From Burkholderiaceae bacterium (GTDB taxonomy: Bacteria > Pseudomonadota > Gammaproteobacteria > Burkholderiales > Burkholderiaceae), in the NCBI GenBank assembly GCA_022701965.1, contig JAKONL010000402.1, positions 1 to 12,764 of the forward strand: DNA of 12,764 bases, written 5' to 3'. This document shows positions 1 to 6,458 of this stretch, in pieces. Position 1 is the stretch's first letter. Each line of letters starts with the position of its first letter. Made by a program: the position numbers and the translations under genes. The notes beneath the pieces are model-generated. The model saw nothing but the letters and a program-made list of their open reading frames with translations. It ran no database searches and was not told the DNA's origin.

Positions 1-635
1 AGGATTTCGCGCCGGTCACGCAGCTGGCCAGCACGCCGCTGGTGCTACTGGCGGGCAACAAGTCGGGCGCGCGCAACGTGCAGGAAATGGTGGCGGCGAT
101 CAAGGCGAAGTCCGACGCCGTCTCCTACGGCACCAGCGGCAACGGCACCTCGCAGCACCTCACGACGCTGATGCTGCTCAACCGCGTGGGCGGCACGGCG
201 GTGCACGTGCCCTACAAGGGCAGCAGCCAGTCGCTGGTCGACCTCGCGGGCAACCAGATCGACATGCAGTTCGACAACATGACCACCGCGCTCGCGTTCG
301 CCAGGAACGGCCAGGCCAGGGCGCTGGCCGTGACCAGCGCGACGCGCTCGCCGCTGCAGCCCGACCTGCCGACGGTGGCCGAGTCCGGCGTGCCGGGCTT
401 CGAGGCCGTGACCTGGCTCGGCCTGCTGGCGCCGGCGGCCACGCCGGCGCCCGTGGTGGCGTGGCTCAACAAGGAGATCGTCGCGGTGCTGGCGTCACCA
501 GCCGTCGGTGAGCGGCTCGCCGCGCAGGGCTTCACGCCCAAACCCATGACACCGGACGCCTTCCGCGGCTTCATCCGCGACGAGACGCAGAAGTTCGCCC
601 GGCTGATCAAGGCCAACAACGTCACCATCGACTGA
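1..635 (+). CDS. Bug/TctC-family tripartite tricarboxylate transporter substrate-binding protein, 5'-truncated
   Basis: This is the C-terminal part (about 210 residues) of a periplasmic solute receptor of the Bug (TctC) family, which binds small, usually carboxylated, compounds for tripartite tricarboxylate transporters. The reading frame is already open at base 3 (DFAPVTQLASTPLVLLAG), so the gene begins before the window. Family hallmarks are visible: the YGTSGNGTSQHL segment, HVPYKGSSQSLVDLAGNQID, FDNMTTAL, and ALAVTSATRSPLQPDLPTV followed by AESGVPGFEA. The last third aligns well by eye with the second receptor at 2379-3365, so the two are paralogues. The stop is 7 bases before the aldolase start, which suggests co-transcription. 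No TctA or TctB membrane gene is visible here. The family call is secure, but the ligand cannot be inferred. Confidence 0.93.
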   Translation, partial: DFAPVTQLASTPLVLLAGNKSGARNVQEMVAAIKAKSDAVSYGTSGNGTSQHLTTLMLLNRVGGTAVHVPYKGSSQSLVDLAGNQIDMQFDNMTTALAFARNGQARALAVTSATRSPLQPDLPTVAESGVPGFEAVTWLGLLAPAATPAPVVAWLNKEIVAVLASPAVGERLAAQGFTPKPMTPDAFRGFIRDETQKFARLIKANNVTID

Positions 636-642
636 GCCTGCC

Positions 643-1440
643 ATGAATACCGACCACCATCCCCTCGACGACCGTCTTCCCGCCATGCTGCGCAGCGGCC
701 GGCGGCTGCGCGGCGTCTTCAATTCGCTGCCCAGCCCGGCGATCGTCGAGATGTGCGGCTACGCGGGCTTCGACTTCGTGATCATCGACAACGAGCACGG
801 CAGCGCCGGCTTCGAGACGACCGAGAACATGCTGCGTGCCGCGCGCGCCAGCGGCATCGTGCCGGTCGTGCGCTGCCTGCGCCACGACATCTGCCGCGTG
901 CTCGACATGGGCGCGAGCGCGGTGCAGATCCCAATGGTCGCGTGCGCCGAGGAAGCGCGCGACCTCGTGGCGCAGGTGCGCTATCCGCGCGACGGCCGCC
1001 GCGGCAGCGCGTTCAGCCCGCGCGCCGCCGGCTACGGTGCGTTCCCGGGCCTGGCGCACACGCAGCGCAGCAACGGCGGCATCGCGCTGATCGTGATGAT
1101 CGAGACGATCGACGCCGTCGCGCAGGCCGCCGAGATCGCCGCGGTGCCGGGCGTGGACGCGGTGTTCGTCGGGCCCAACGACCTGTCCCACGCGATGGGC
1201 TTCGGCAGCGACTGGACGTCGGCGCCGGTGATGGCCGAGATCGAACGCGCGCTGCGCGCCGTCGCCGCGGCGGGCAACTGCGGCGGCGTGATCGCGCTCT
1301 CGCCCGAGGACGAGGACCGCTTCGGCGCCTGGGGCGCGCGCTACTTCGCCGGCGTGACGACCGGGCTGATCACGCAGGCCTTCCGGCAGGCGTCGGCTGC
1401 CGGCGGCCGTCTCGAAGCGGCCGGCCGGCTCAGCTACTGA
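643..1440 (+). CDS. HpcH/HpaI-family class II pyruvate-type aldolase
   Basis: The product is 265 residues, the usual size for HpcH/HpaI aldolases (2-keto-3-deoxy acid or 4-hydroxy-2-oxo acid aldolases). These split a 4-hydroxy-2-oxo acid into pyruvate and an aldehyde or 2-oxo acid using a divalent metal. The expected residues are all present. H52 in DNEHGS, R77 in PVVRC, metal ligand E154 in VMIETID and metal ligand D180 in FVGPNDLSHAMG correspond to His45, Arg70, Glu149 and Asp175 of E. coli HpaI, with offsets of +7 and +5. The protein should therefore be active and cytoplasmic. ATG 643 lies 7 bases after the receptor stop, so the two genes are probably one operon. The 3' end overlaps the convergent IclR gene by 11 bases. 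Substrate is unknown. Members with this GF(D)xxxID-EHG signature are often labelled 2-dehydro-3-deoxyglucarate or 4-hydroxy-2-oxovalerate aldolase. Confidence 0.93.
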   Translation: MNTDHHPLDDRLPAMLRSGRRLRGVFNSLPSPAIVEMCGYAGFDFVIIDNEHGSAGFETTENMLRAARASGIVPVVRCLRHDICRVLDMGASAVQIPMVACAEEARDLVAQVRYPRDGRRGSAFSPRAAGYGAFPGLAHTQRSNGGIALIVMIETIDAVAQAAEIAAVPGVDAVFVGPNDLSHAMGFGSDWTSAPVMAEIERALRAVAAAGNCGGVIALSPEDEDRFGAWGARYFAGVTTGLITQAFRQASAAGGRLEAAGRLSY

Positions 1441-2275
1441 AGGGGCGCGCCGGCCGGGTCGACAGGCCGTCGGGCAGCAGCGCGAGCACGGCCTCGCGCA
1501 TCACGCCGGCGATCAGCTGCTGGCGCTGCTTGGGCATCCGGCCCATCGCCGCGGCCACGCTCAGGCCCGCCAGCGGACGCGCGTCGGTGTCCATCACGGC
1601 CAGGCCCACGCCCATGCCGCCCTTGACCGCATGGTTGCCGACGACGGACCAGCCGCGCTCGCGCGTGGCGCGCACCAGCAGTTCCAGCCGGCTCGTCGTC
1701 ATGCCGCCGAAGCCGGCGAGCGCCGACGCGTTCGCCGCGATCGACGCGTCCGCCTCGTCGGCCGGCAGCGCGGCCAGCAATGCCAGTCCGGCGGCGCCCA
1801 CGCCCAGCGGCTGGCGCGTGCCGACCTGGACCGAGAGGATCTGCACCGGATAGGTGCCGACCTGCCGCGCGATGCAGCGCGACAGCGGGCCGTCGCGCAC
1901 GACGGCGAAGGCGGCGTCGCCGCAGGCCGCGCTGATGCGCGCGAGGACCGGCCGCAGCTGTGCGACCAGATCCGACTCGTCCGACGCCGCCGCGAAGCCG
2001 CCCGCGCGCCGCCCGGGGACGTAGCGGAAACGTCCGCGCCGCTCGACGTGCCCGGTGTCGATCAGCGTGGCGAGCAGGCGGTAGACCGGCGCGCGCTCCA
2101 GGCCGCAGAGGCGGCACAGGTCGATCACGCGCACGCCCTCGCGGCCGCCCTGCAGGACCGCGTCGAGCACCCGCAGCCCCCGGCGCAGGGAGCGGCCGCC
2201 GACGTCTTCGGTGTCTTCCACGGCCGACACAACGTCCGCTGGCCGGACGTTCGGATTGGGCGCTTTGATCGGCAT
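1430..2275 (-). CDS. IclR-family transcriptional regulator
   Basis: The product is 281 residues starting at the ATG at 2275 (MPIKAPNPNVRPAD). An open frame continues upstream, but it runs into the divergent receptor gene and lacks protein-like sequence. Residues about 27-90 form the IclR winged helix-turn-helix: SLRRGLRVLDAVLQ, then the recognition region IDLCRLCGLERAPVYRLLAT, then GHVERRGRFRYVPG. Residues about 100-270 form the effector-binding domain, with IARQVGTYPVQILSVQVGTR, PLGVGAAGLALLAALPADE and the C-terminal GLSVAAAMGRMP. IclR proteins bind small organic acids and control adjacent, often divergent, catabolic operons, so the operon at 2379-7285 is the obvious target and its own promoter a likely second one. 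No convincing Shine-Dalgarno sequence precedes the chosen start. The gene ends inside the convergent aldolase gene. Whether it represses or activates cannot be read from sequence. Confidence 0.92.
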   Translation of the reverse strand: MPIKAPNPNVRPADVVSAVEDTEDVGGRSLRRGLRVLDAVLQGGREGVRVIDLCRLCGLERAPVYRLLATLIDTGHVERRGRFRYVPGRRAGGFAAASDESDLVAQLRPVLARISAACGDAAFAVVRDGPLSRCIARQVGTYPVQILSVQVGTRQPLGVGAAGLALLAALPADEADASIAANASALAGFGGMTTSRLELLVRATRERGWSVVGNHAVKGGMGVGLAVMDTDARPLAGLSVAAAMGRMPKQRQQLIAGVMREAVLALLPDGLSTRPARPFSS

Positions 2276-2378
2276 CGAGAAGAATTTGCAGGGTCGCGAA
2301 CGGTCGACAGTGTGCAGGACGACAACCGGCACGCCACCGCCGCGGCGCACGGCAGACCTCGAACAACGGAGACAAGAC
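2276..2378. promoter_or_regulatory. Divergent IclR / receptor-operon control region
   Basis: This 103-base gap separates the minus-strand IclR start from the plus-strand receptor start, so it must carry both promoters and most likely the IclR operator. I see GTCG (2293-2296) and CGAC (2305-2308) as inverted arms, TGCA at both ends of the same block (2287-2290 and 2313-2316), and a repeated GGTCG. None is a clean IclR operator, and no good -35/-10 pair stands out. The receptor gene has a clear Shine-Dalgarno GGAG at 2368-2371. Confidence 0.5.
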
Positions 2379-3365
2379 ATGACCTCACATCCTGCGCGCA
2401 GGCGCTTTCTCGCGCTCGCCGCCGCGCTGGCCTTCGGCGGCGCGTTGCCGCCCCAGGCCTTCGCGGACACCTTTCCGGCCAAGCCGGTCAAGCTCGTCGT
2501 GGGCTACGCCGCGGGCGGGGCGACCGACGTGATCTCCCGGCTGCTGGCCGTCCAGCTGGGCGAGCAGACGGGCCAGAGCTTCATCGTCGACAACCGTTCG
2601 GGCGCCAACAGCAACGTCGGCGCCGAGCTCGTGGCGCGCGCGCCGGCCGACGGCTACACGCTCTACCTCTACACCATCGCCAACACCATCAACGTCTCGC
2701 TCTACGACAGGCTCGGCTACGACCCGCAGAAGGACTTCGAGCCCATCGGCCTGATCGCCAAGATACCCAACATCCTGGTGGTCAACCCGAAGCTGCCGAT
2801 CGCGAGCGTGGCCGACTACGTGCGCTTCGCCAGGGAGCAGCCCAGGGGCATCACCTTCGCCTCGTCGGGCAGCGGCTCGTCGATCCACCTCTCGGGCGAG
2901 ATGTTCAAGATGGTCTCGAAGAGCAACATGCTCCACGTCCCGTACCGCGGCAGCGCGCCGGCCGTGGCCGATCTGCTCGGCGGGCAGGTGGAGTCGATGT
3001 TCGACAACACGCCCTCGGCCCTGCCGCACGTGCAGGCCGGACGGCTGCGCGCCATCGCGATCACCAGCGCCACGCGCTCGCCGCTGCTGCCGGACGTGCC
3101 GACCGTCGCCGAGTCGGGCTATCCGGGCTTCGAGGTGCAGTCGTGGTTCGCGCTCGCCGCACCGGCGGGCACGCCCCGGCCGGTGATCGAGAAGCTCAAC
3201 GCCGAGCTCGACAAGGCCCTGGCCAACCCGGCGCTGCGCAAGCGCCTGGTCGACCTGGCCGCCACGCCGGAGCCGGGTACGCCCGAGCAGCTGCGCGCCT
3301 TCAGCAACGCCGAGATCAAGCGCTGGCAGGAGGTCGTCAGGGCCTCGGGCGCGAAGGCCGAATAG
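2379..3365 (+). CDS. Bug/TctC-family substrate-binding protein with Tat-like signal peptide
   Basis: The product is a 328-residue periplasmic receptor, full length for the Bug family (about 320-330). ATG 2379 is supported by GGAG 7 bases upstream and by the signal sequence it creates: residues 1-28 contain RRRFLALAAALAFGG ending in QAFA before DTFPAKPVK. RRxFL resembles a twin-arginine export motif. The mature protein shows the family marks VVGYAAGGATDVISRLLA (ligand-carboxylate loop region), FIVDNRSGANSNVGAELVA, DGYTLYLYTIANTINVSLY, FASSGSGSSIHLSGEMFK, HVPYRGSAPAVADLLGGQVE and TVAESGYPGFEVQSW. It is the first gene of the five-gene operon and is followed after 17 bases by the acyl-CoA synthetase. 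This suggests it captures the acid that the synthetase activates. The membrane subunits must be elsewhere. Many Bug receptors are such orphans, so regulatory or sensing roles are also possible. Confidence 0.95.
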   Translation: MTSHPARRRFLALAAALAFGGALPPQAFADTFPAKPVKLVVGYAAGGATDVISRLLAVQLGEQTGQSFIVDNRSGANSNVGAELVARAPADGYTLYLYTIANTINVSLYDRLGYDPQKDFEPIGLIAKIPNILVVNPKLPIASVADYVRFAREQPRGITFASSGSGSSIHLSGEMFKMVSKSNMLHVPYRGSAPAVADLLGGQVESMFDNTPSALPHVQAGRLRAIAITSATRSPLLPDVPTVAESGYPGFEVQSWFALAAPAGTPRPVIEKLNAELDKALANPALRKRLVDLAATPEPGTPEQLRAFSNAEIKRWQEVVRASGAKAE

Positions 3366-3382
3366 CACGAGGACCACCGACC

Positions 3383-4903
3383 ATGTTCCCCATCGATTTC
3401 TTCTGGCGCGCGGCCGAGCGCTGGCCGGACCGCACCGCCGTCGACACGCCCGAGGGCGCGATCCGCTACGACACGCTCGCGCGCCGGGTGGCCGCGCTGG
3501 CCGCGGCCCTGGTCGACATCGACCCCGCGCTGCAGAGCCGGGTCGGCATCTGCGCGCGCAACAGCGCCGAGCACCTGACCGCCCTGCTCGCCGTGCTGGC
3601 CTGCGGGAAGGTGTGGGTGCCGCTCAACCCCAAGAGCACCCGGCCGGAGATCCGCCGCATCGTGGACGCGACCGAGCCGTCGATCCTCGTCGTCGACGCG
3701 GGCAGCGCCGGCCTGCTCGAGGGTGCGCCGGGGCATCGCATCCACACGCAGGCGGAGCCCGGCGGCACGACGGTGCCGACCGTCGCCGGACTGATCGCGC
3801 GCCACGACGGCGCGCCGCGCCCGACGTTCTCGCTGCCGGCGGAGGCGACGCAGGCCATCAAGTTCACCGGCGGCACCACCGGCGCCCCCAAGGGCGTGAT
3901 GCAGCCCTACCGCGCCTGGATGGCCAACATCGCCAACCAGATCCACGCCTGGGGCTTCGACGAGCACGACCGCTACATCGTCGCCGCTCCGATCACGCAC
4001 GGGACCTCCACGTACATCGTGCCGATCCTGGCGCAGGGCGGCTGCCACGTGATGCTGGCCGAAGCGGGCGCGGCGGCCGTGCGCGAAGCCTTCCGCGAGC
4101 GCGGCGGCACGGTCTGCTTCATGCCGCCCACGCTGGTCTACATGCTGATGGCGCTGCCGGGCACGTCGCGCGCGGACTTCCCGCGCCTGCGCCGCCTGAT
4201 CTACGGCGGCGCCCCGATGCCGCCCGAGAAGATCCGCGAGGTCCGCGATTTCTTCGGCCCGGTGCTGGGCACCACCTACGGCCAGACCGAGGCGCCGCAG
4301 ATCCTCACGGTGATGCGGCCGGAGGACTTCGAGGACCCGCGCAACTGGGCCGCGGTCGGACGCGTCGCCTGGTTCAGCGACGTGGCGATCATGGCGCCCG
4401 ACGGCCGGCTGCTGCCGCGCGGCGAGGTCGGCGAGGTCGTCGCGCGCGGCGATCTCGTCATGACCGGCTACTGGCGCCTGCCGGAGAAGACCGCCGAGAC
4501 GCTGGTCGACGGCTGGCTGCACACCGGCGACCGCGGGCTCTTCGACGAGCGCGGCTTCCTCTACCTGAAGGACCGGCTCAAGGACATGGTCATCACCGGC
4601 GGCTTCAACGTCTACCCGGTGGACGTGGAGAACGCGCTCGGCCAGCACGCCGCGGTGCACGAATGCGCGGTGTTCGGCATTCCCGACGACAAGTGGGGCG
4701 AGGCCGTGCACGCGGCGGTGCAGCTGCGCCCGGGCGCCTCGGCGCCGGAGGCCGAGCTGATCGCGTTCGTGCGCGCGCTGCTCGGCCCGGTGCAGACGCC
4801 CAAGCACATCCACTTCTACGAAAGCCTGCCGCGCTCGCCGGTCGGCAAGGTCCTCAAGAGCGCGGTGCGCGAGCATGTGCTCGGCACCGCCGTCAACGCC
4901 TGA
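3383..4903 (+). CDS. AMP-forming acyl-CoA synthetase (class I adenylate-forming)
   Basis: The product is a 506-residue cytoplasmic enzyme of the ANL superfamily. It should convert a carboxylic acid, ATP and CoA to an acyl-CoA with AMP and pyrophosphate. The order of motifs is complete: P-loop-like FTGGTTGAPKG at residues 161-171, LIYGGAPMPPEK, GTTYGQTEAPQI (A5 motif), DGWLHTGDRGLFDERGFLYL (A7), the hinge KDRLKDMVITGGFNVYP (A8), and PRSPVGKVLKSAVREH with the probable catalytic lysine K489 (A10). Nothing essential is missing. ATG 3383 is preceded by GAGG at a reasonable distance and starts with MFPIDFFWRAAERWPDRTAV, a typical family beginning. Neighbours are a receptor upstream and a citryl-CoA-lyase-like protein 11 bases downstream, which supports a role in activating an imported acid. 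The acid (fatty, aromatic or polycarboxylic) cannot be told from motifs. Confidence 0.94.
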   Translation: MFPIDFFWRAAERWPDRTAVDTPEGAIRYDTLARRVAALAAALVDIDPALQSRVGICARNSAEHLTALLAVLACGKVWVPLNPKSTRPEIRRIVDATEPSILVVDAGSAGLLEGAPGHRIHTQAEPGGTTVPTVAGLIARHDGAPRPTFSLPAEATQAIKFTGGTTGAPKGVMQPYRAWMANIANQIHAWGFDEHDRYIVAAPITHGTSTYIVPILAQGGCHVMLAEAGAAAVREAFRERGGTVCFMPPTLVYMLMALPGTSRADFPRLRRLIYGGAPMPPEKIREVRDFFGPVLGTTYGQTEAPQILTVMRPEDFEDPRNWAAVGRVAWFSDVAIMAPDGRLLPRGEVGEVVARGDLVMTGYWRLPEKTAETLVDGWLHTGDRGLFDERGFLYLKDRLKDMVITGGFNVYPVDVENALGQHAAVHECAVFGIPDDKWGEAVHAAVQLRPGASAPEAELIAFVRALLGPVQTPKHIHFYESLPRSPVGKVLKSAVREHVLGTAVNA

Positions 4904-4914
4904 AAGACACAGCC

Positions 4915-5721
4915 ATGCCAGCTTCCCCCACTTCACCCACTTCCCCGACCTCCCCCGTCACGCGCCTGGCCACCCACACGCTGACCAGCCTCCACTACCG
5001 CGATACCGACCTCGTCGAGGACCTGCTCGGCAAGAAGACCTTCACCGAGGTGATGCTGATGCAGATCCTCGGGCGGACGCCGCGCGGCGTCGACCTGCGC
5101 ATCACCGACGCGGTGCTGATCGTGCTGATGGAGCACGGCTTCACCCCGAGCGCCATCGCCGCGCGGCTGATCTACATGAGCGCGCCCGAGAACCTGCAGG
5201 GCGCCGTCTCGGCCGGCCTGCTGGCCGTCGGCAGCCAGTTCGTGGGCACGATGGAGAACTGCTCGCGCCTGCTCGACCGCATCCAGGCCGCCGCCGATCC
5301 GCAGGCCGAGGCGCTGGAGATCGCCCGGCTGCACAAGACGCAGAAGATCGCCCTTCCCGGCTTCGGCCACCATCTGCACAAGCCGGTCGATCCGCGCGCC
5401 TACAGGCTGCTCGATCTCGCACGCGCCGAGCCGGAGCTTTCGGGCGAGAAGATCCGCGCGCTCGAACGGCTGTCGGCGGCGGTGGACGAGGTGGCCGGGC
5501 GGCCGATCACGATCAACGCGACGGGCGCGGTCGCGGCGCTGCTCGGCGAGATCGGCGTGCCCACCGGCATCATGCGCGGCTTCGCGGTGATCTCGCGCGC
5601 GGCAGGGCTGGTGGCGCACATCGCCGAGGAGCAGCAGGAGCCCGCCGGCCGCTTCATCTGGGACACCGTCGAGCACGCCATTCCGTACGTCGGCGCCGCC
5701 GCGTCGGCGCAAGGCGAATGA
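4915..5721 (+). CDS. Citrate synthase-fold / citryl-CoA lyase-like protein, catalytic Asp position is Thr
   Basis: The product is 268 residues, much shorter than citrate synthase (about 430) and close to citryl-CoA lyase proteins, which match the C-terminal domain of ATP-citrate lyase. Enzymes of this fold make or break a C-C bond between a CoA thioester and an oxo acid. H74 in LMEHGFTPSAIAARL fits the first citrate synthase histidine (its L-x-D-H...S motif), and H152 in PGFGHHLHKPVDPRAYRL fits the second. The third catalytic element, normally an NVD-type aspartate, falls at T203 in ITINATGAVAALLGEIG. The C-terminal WDTVEHAIPYVG is also family-like. Residues 4-14 are a Ser-Pro-Thr tandem repeat. 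The gene lies 11 bases after the synthetase, and its stop overlaps the next start (ATGA). Either it is a citryl-CoA-lyase-like enzyme using altered chemistry, or a related lyase with another substrate. Confidence 0.85.
   Translation: MPASPTSPTSPTSPVTRLATHTLTSLHYRDTDLVEDLLGKKTFTEVMLMQILGRTPRGVDLRITDAVLIVLMEHGFTPSAIAARLIYMSAPENLQGAVSAGLLAVGSQFVGTMENCSRLLDRIQAAADPQAEALEIARLHKTQKIALPGFGHHLHKPVDPRAYRLLDLARAEPELSGEKIRALERLSAAVDEVAGRPITINATGAVAALLGEIGVPTGIMRGFAVISRAAGLVAHIAEEQQEPAGRFIWDTVEHAIPYVGAAASAQGE
4924..4956 (+). repeat. In-frame 9-base tandem repeat coding Ser-Pro-Thr
   Basis: The N-terminus of the citryl-CoA-lyase-like gene holds three Ser-Pro-Thr units plus a final Ser-Pro, encoded by near-identical C-rich 9-base units. 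It is unlike the surrounding codon pattern and lies before the conserved fold begins at about residue 16. It is probably a flexible, length-variable tail. Confidence 0.8.
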
Positions 5722-6458
5722 CGCCCGGCATGTCCGGACCGCGCGACGCCGTGCTCGTCACCGGCGGCTCGAACGGCATCGGCCGCGCGACGGTCGAGCG
5801 GCTCGTGCAGGACGGCTACGACGTGGTCAACCTCGACCTCGCGCCGCCGGCGGAGCCGTCCGTGCACGAGACCTTCGTGCAGGCCGACCTGGCCGACGAG
5901 CCGGGCCTGCGCGCCGCGCTGGCGCGCGTGGTCGCCGGACGGCCGGTGACGCGGCTGGTCAACAACGCGGGCATCGTCCGGCCCGCGTCCATCGACCATG
6001 CGACCCTGGCCGACCTGCAGGCCGTGATGGCCGTGAACCTGGCGGGCAGCATCGCCTGCGTCCAGGCGCTGCTGCCCTCGATGCGCGCGGCGGGCTTCGG
6101 CCGCGTCGTCAACATCTCCAGCCGCGCGGCGCTGGGCAAGAGCGAACGCGTGGCCTACGCGTCGATCAAGGCGGCGCTGCACGGCCTCACGCGCACGCTG
6201 GCGCTGGAACTCGGGCCGGACGGGATCACCGTCAACGCCATCGGGCCCGGACCGATCGCCTCGGCGCTGTTCGACCGGGTCAACCCGCCCGGCGTGCCGC
6301 AGACGCGACGCATCGTCGAGGCGATCCCGCTGCGCCGCATGGGACGCCCCGACGAGGTCGCGCACATGGTGGCGTCGCTGCTCGACGCGCGGGCCGGCTT
6401 CGTCACCGGACAGGTCCTGTACGTCTGCGGCGGCATGACCGTGGGGCTGGCGTCGTGA
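5718..6458 (+). CDS. Short-chain dehydrogenase/reductase (classical SDR), first of two
   Basis: The product is a 246-residue classical SDR, an NAD(P)-dependent enzyme that oxidises an alcohol or reduces a ketone. The cofactor motif is VLVTGGSNGIGRA (TGxxxGIG at residues 15-22). NNAG is present in RLVNNAGIV, and the tetrad Asn is in VMAVNLAGS. Catalytic Ser134 is in VVNISSRAA, and Tyr147 and Lys151 are in YASIK. The C-terminal VNAIGPGPI and FVTGQVLYVCGG segments are standard. ATG 5718 overlaps the preceding stop as ATGA, which indicates translational coupling; a second in-frame ATG four codons later is an alternative start. The acidic D38 in DVVNLDL at the end of the second strand suggests preference for NAD(H). 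FabG-like sequence alone does not fix the substrate. Operon position suggests a hydroxy-acid or hydroxyacyl-CoA intermediate. Confidence 0.93.
   Translation: MTPGMSGPRDAVLVTGGSNGIGRATVERLVQDGYDVVNLDLAPPAEPSVHETFVQADLADEPGLRAALARVVAGRPVTRLVNNAGIVRPASIDHATLADLQAVMAVNLAGSIACVQALLPSMRAAGFGRVVNISSRAALGKSERVAYASIKAALHGLTRTLALELGPDGITVNAIGPGPIASALFDRVNPPGVPQTRRIVEAIPLRRMGRPDEVAHMVASLLDARAGFVTGQVLYVCGGMTVGLAS

Noticed and set aside
753..1853. Long plus-strand open frame across the aldolase and IclR genes
   Set aside because: It is an Arg-rich shadow of the aldolase in another frame and antisense to the IclR gene; no family features.
3119..4936. Long 605-codon open frame on the minus strand opposite the acyl-CoA synthetase
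   Set aside because: The translation is rich in Arg, His, Ala and Gly with no recognisable domain. It mirrors the codon bias of the clearly real synthetase on the other strand, a common artefact in GC-rich DNA.
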